The notes beneath the pieces were generated by a model. The model saw only the letters and a list, made by a program, of their open reading frames with translations. It did no database searches and had not been told where the DNA came from. This document shows, in pieces, positions 5,733 through 5,870 of a stretch of DNA of 5,870 nt. The stretch is taken from the NCBI GenBank assembly GCA_028287415.1, contig JAQBPS010000354.1, forward strand, positions 1-5,870. The letters are read 5' to 3'. This DNA is from Bacillota bacterium. GTDB lineage: Bacteria > Bacillota > Sulfobacillia > Symbiobacteriales > Symbiobacteriaceae. The stretch's first letter is position 1, and each line of letters begins with the position of its first letter. A program made the translations under genes and the position numbers.

Positions 5733-5792
5733 GAACGGGTCGTCCTTTTGCCACCTGGCCACCCTGGGTGGCGGCAAAAGGACGACCCGTTC
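5733..5792. repeat. Large hairpin with a perfect 20-bp stem
   Basis: GAACGGGTCGTCCTTTTGCC at 5733-5752 is the exact reverse complement of 5773-5792. The 20-base centre contains a further inverted pair, GCCAC (5758-5762) with GTGGC (5768-5772) around a five-base loop, giving a stem of about 25 pairs with one five-base bulge on the left strand. No T run follows, so it is not a classical intrinsic terminator. It could be a mobile-element end pair, a dispersed palindromic repeat or a structured RNA. The inverted repeat itself is certain. Confidence 0.9.
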
Positions 5793-5821
5793 CGTCCGAT
5801 GTGCCCAAGCACAGCGACGGG

Positions 5822-5870
5822 AATAAGACCAAAGTTCTATATGGTGCCGACTTCTGACTGATGGTGTGAC
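5822..5870. repeat. Direct repeat, copy B (reaches the window edge)
   Basis: This is the second copy of the repeat, 511 bases downstream of copy A in the same orientation. The 18-base core is identical; the rest differs by substitutions and compensating one-base gaps. The copy runs to the last base of the window, so its right boundary and what follows cannot be seen. Confidence 0.85.

Noticed and set aside
5304..5777. 157-codon minus-strand open frame
   Set aside because: It starts within the hairpin, crosses repeat copy A and all the palindromes, and shows no recognisable domain or consistent third-position bias.
5733..5800. Rho-independent terminator for the operon
   Set aside because: The stem is strong but no T run follows on either strand, and it lies more than 400 bases after the last operon stop.
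5463..5861. 132-codon plus-strand open frame through the downstream region
   Set aside because: It runs through both arms of the large hairpin and into repeat copy B, starts inside the small ORF without a ribosome site, and its product looks non-coding (Arg/Pro-rich, then hairpin-derived).

Overview
The window comes from a high-GC bacterium with strong purine-rich Shine-Dalgarno sequences (AGGAGAGG, GGGGGAG, AGGGAGG) just upstream of most starts. A high-GC Firmicute of the Symbiobacterium or Thermaerobacter kind is possible. That is an impression from composition and protein style, not an identification.

Positions 1-5307 hold one tightly packed plus-strand operon that enters from the left edge. 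Its genes are: (1) the 3' part of a molybdenum-hydroxylase large subunit (xanthine dehydrogenase/aldehyde oxidase family); (2) its FAD-binding medium subunit, with a cysteine-rich insert of the kind that holds a [4Fe-4S] cluster in 4-hydroxybenzoyl-CoA reductase and E. coli PaoB; (3) a Tat-exported ferredoxin-like protein with sixteen cysteines in four [4Fe-4S] motifs; (4) a membrane di-heme cytochrome b of the formate dehydrogenase gamma type; (5) an unrecognised 298-residue protein with a Ser/Glu/Gly repeat linker, whose start overlaps the cytochrome stop. Gaps are 9, 21 and 13 bases, then a 4-base overlap. Together they suggest a hydroxylase whose electrons pass through FAD and Fe-S clusters to a quinone-reactive cytochrome b, as in respiratory formate dehydrogenase or DMSO reductase-type complexes. 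The [2Fe-2S] small subunit normally found in this family is not in the window and may lie upstream. The substrate cannot be read from the sequence.

Positions 5308-5870 contain no convincing intact gene of normal size and look very different, with AT-rich patches and many symmetries. The region holds an imperfect direct repeat of about 49 bases at 5311 and again at the right edge (5822-5870). Between the copies lie a 24-codon signal-peptide-like ORF whose Shine-Dalgarno can be masked by a hairpin, a probable frameshifted continuation of that ORF, a 20-bp operator-like palindrome, and a large hairpin with a perfect 20-bp stem. The region resembles a decayed or repeated cassette, and no function is assigned. 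No tRNA, rRNA, CRISPR array, transposase or standard rho-independent terminator was seen.
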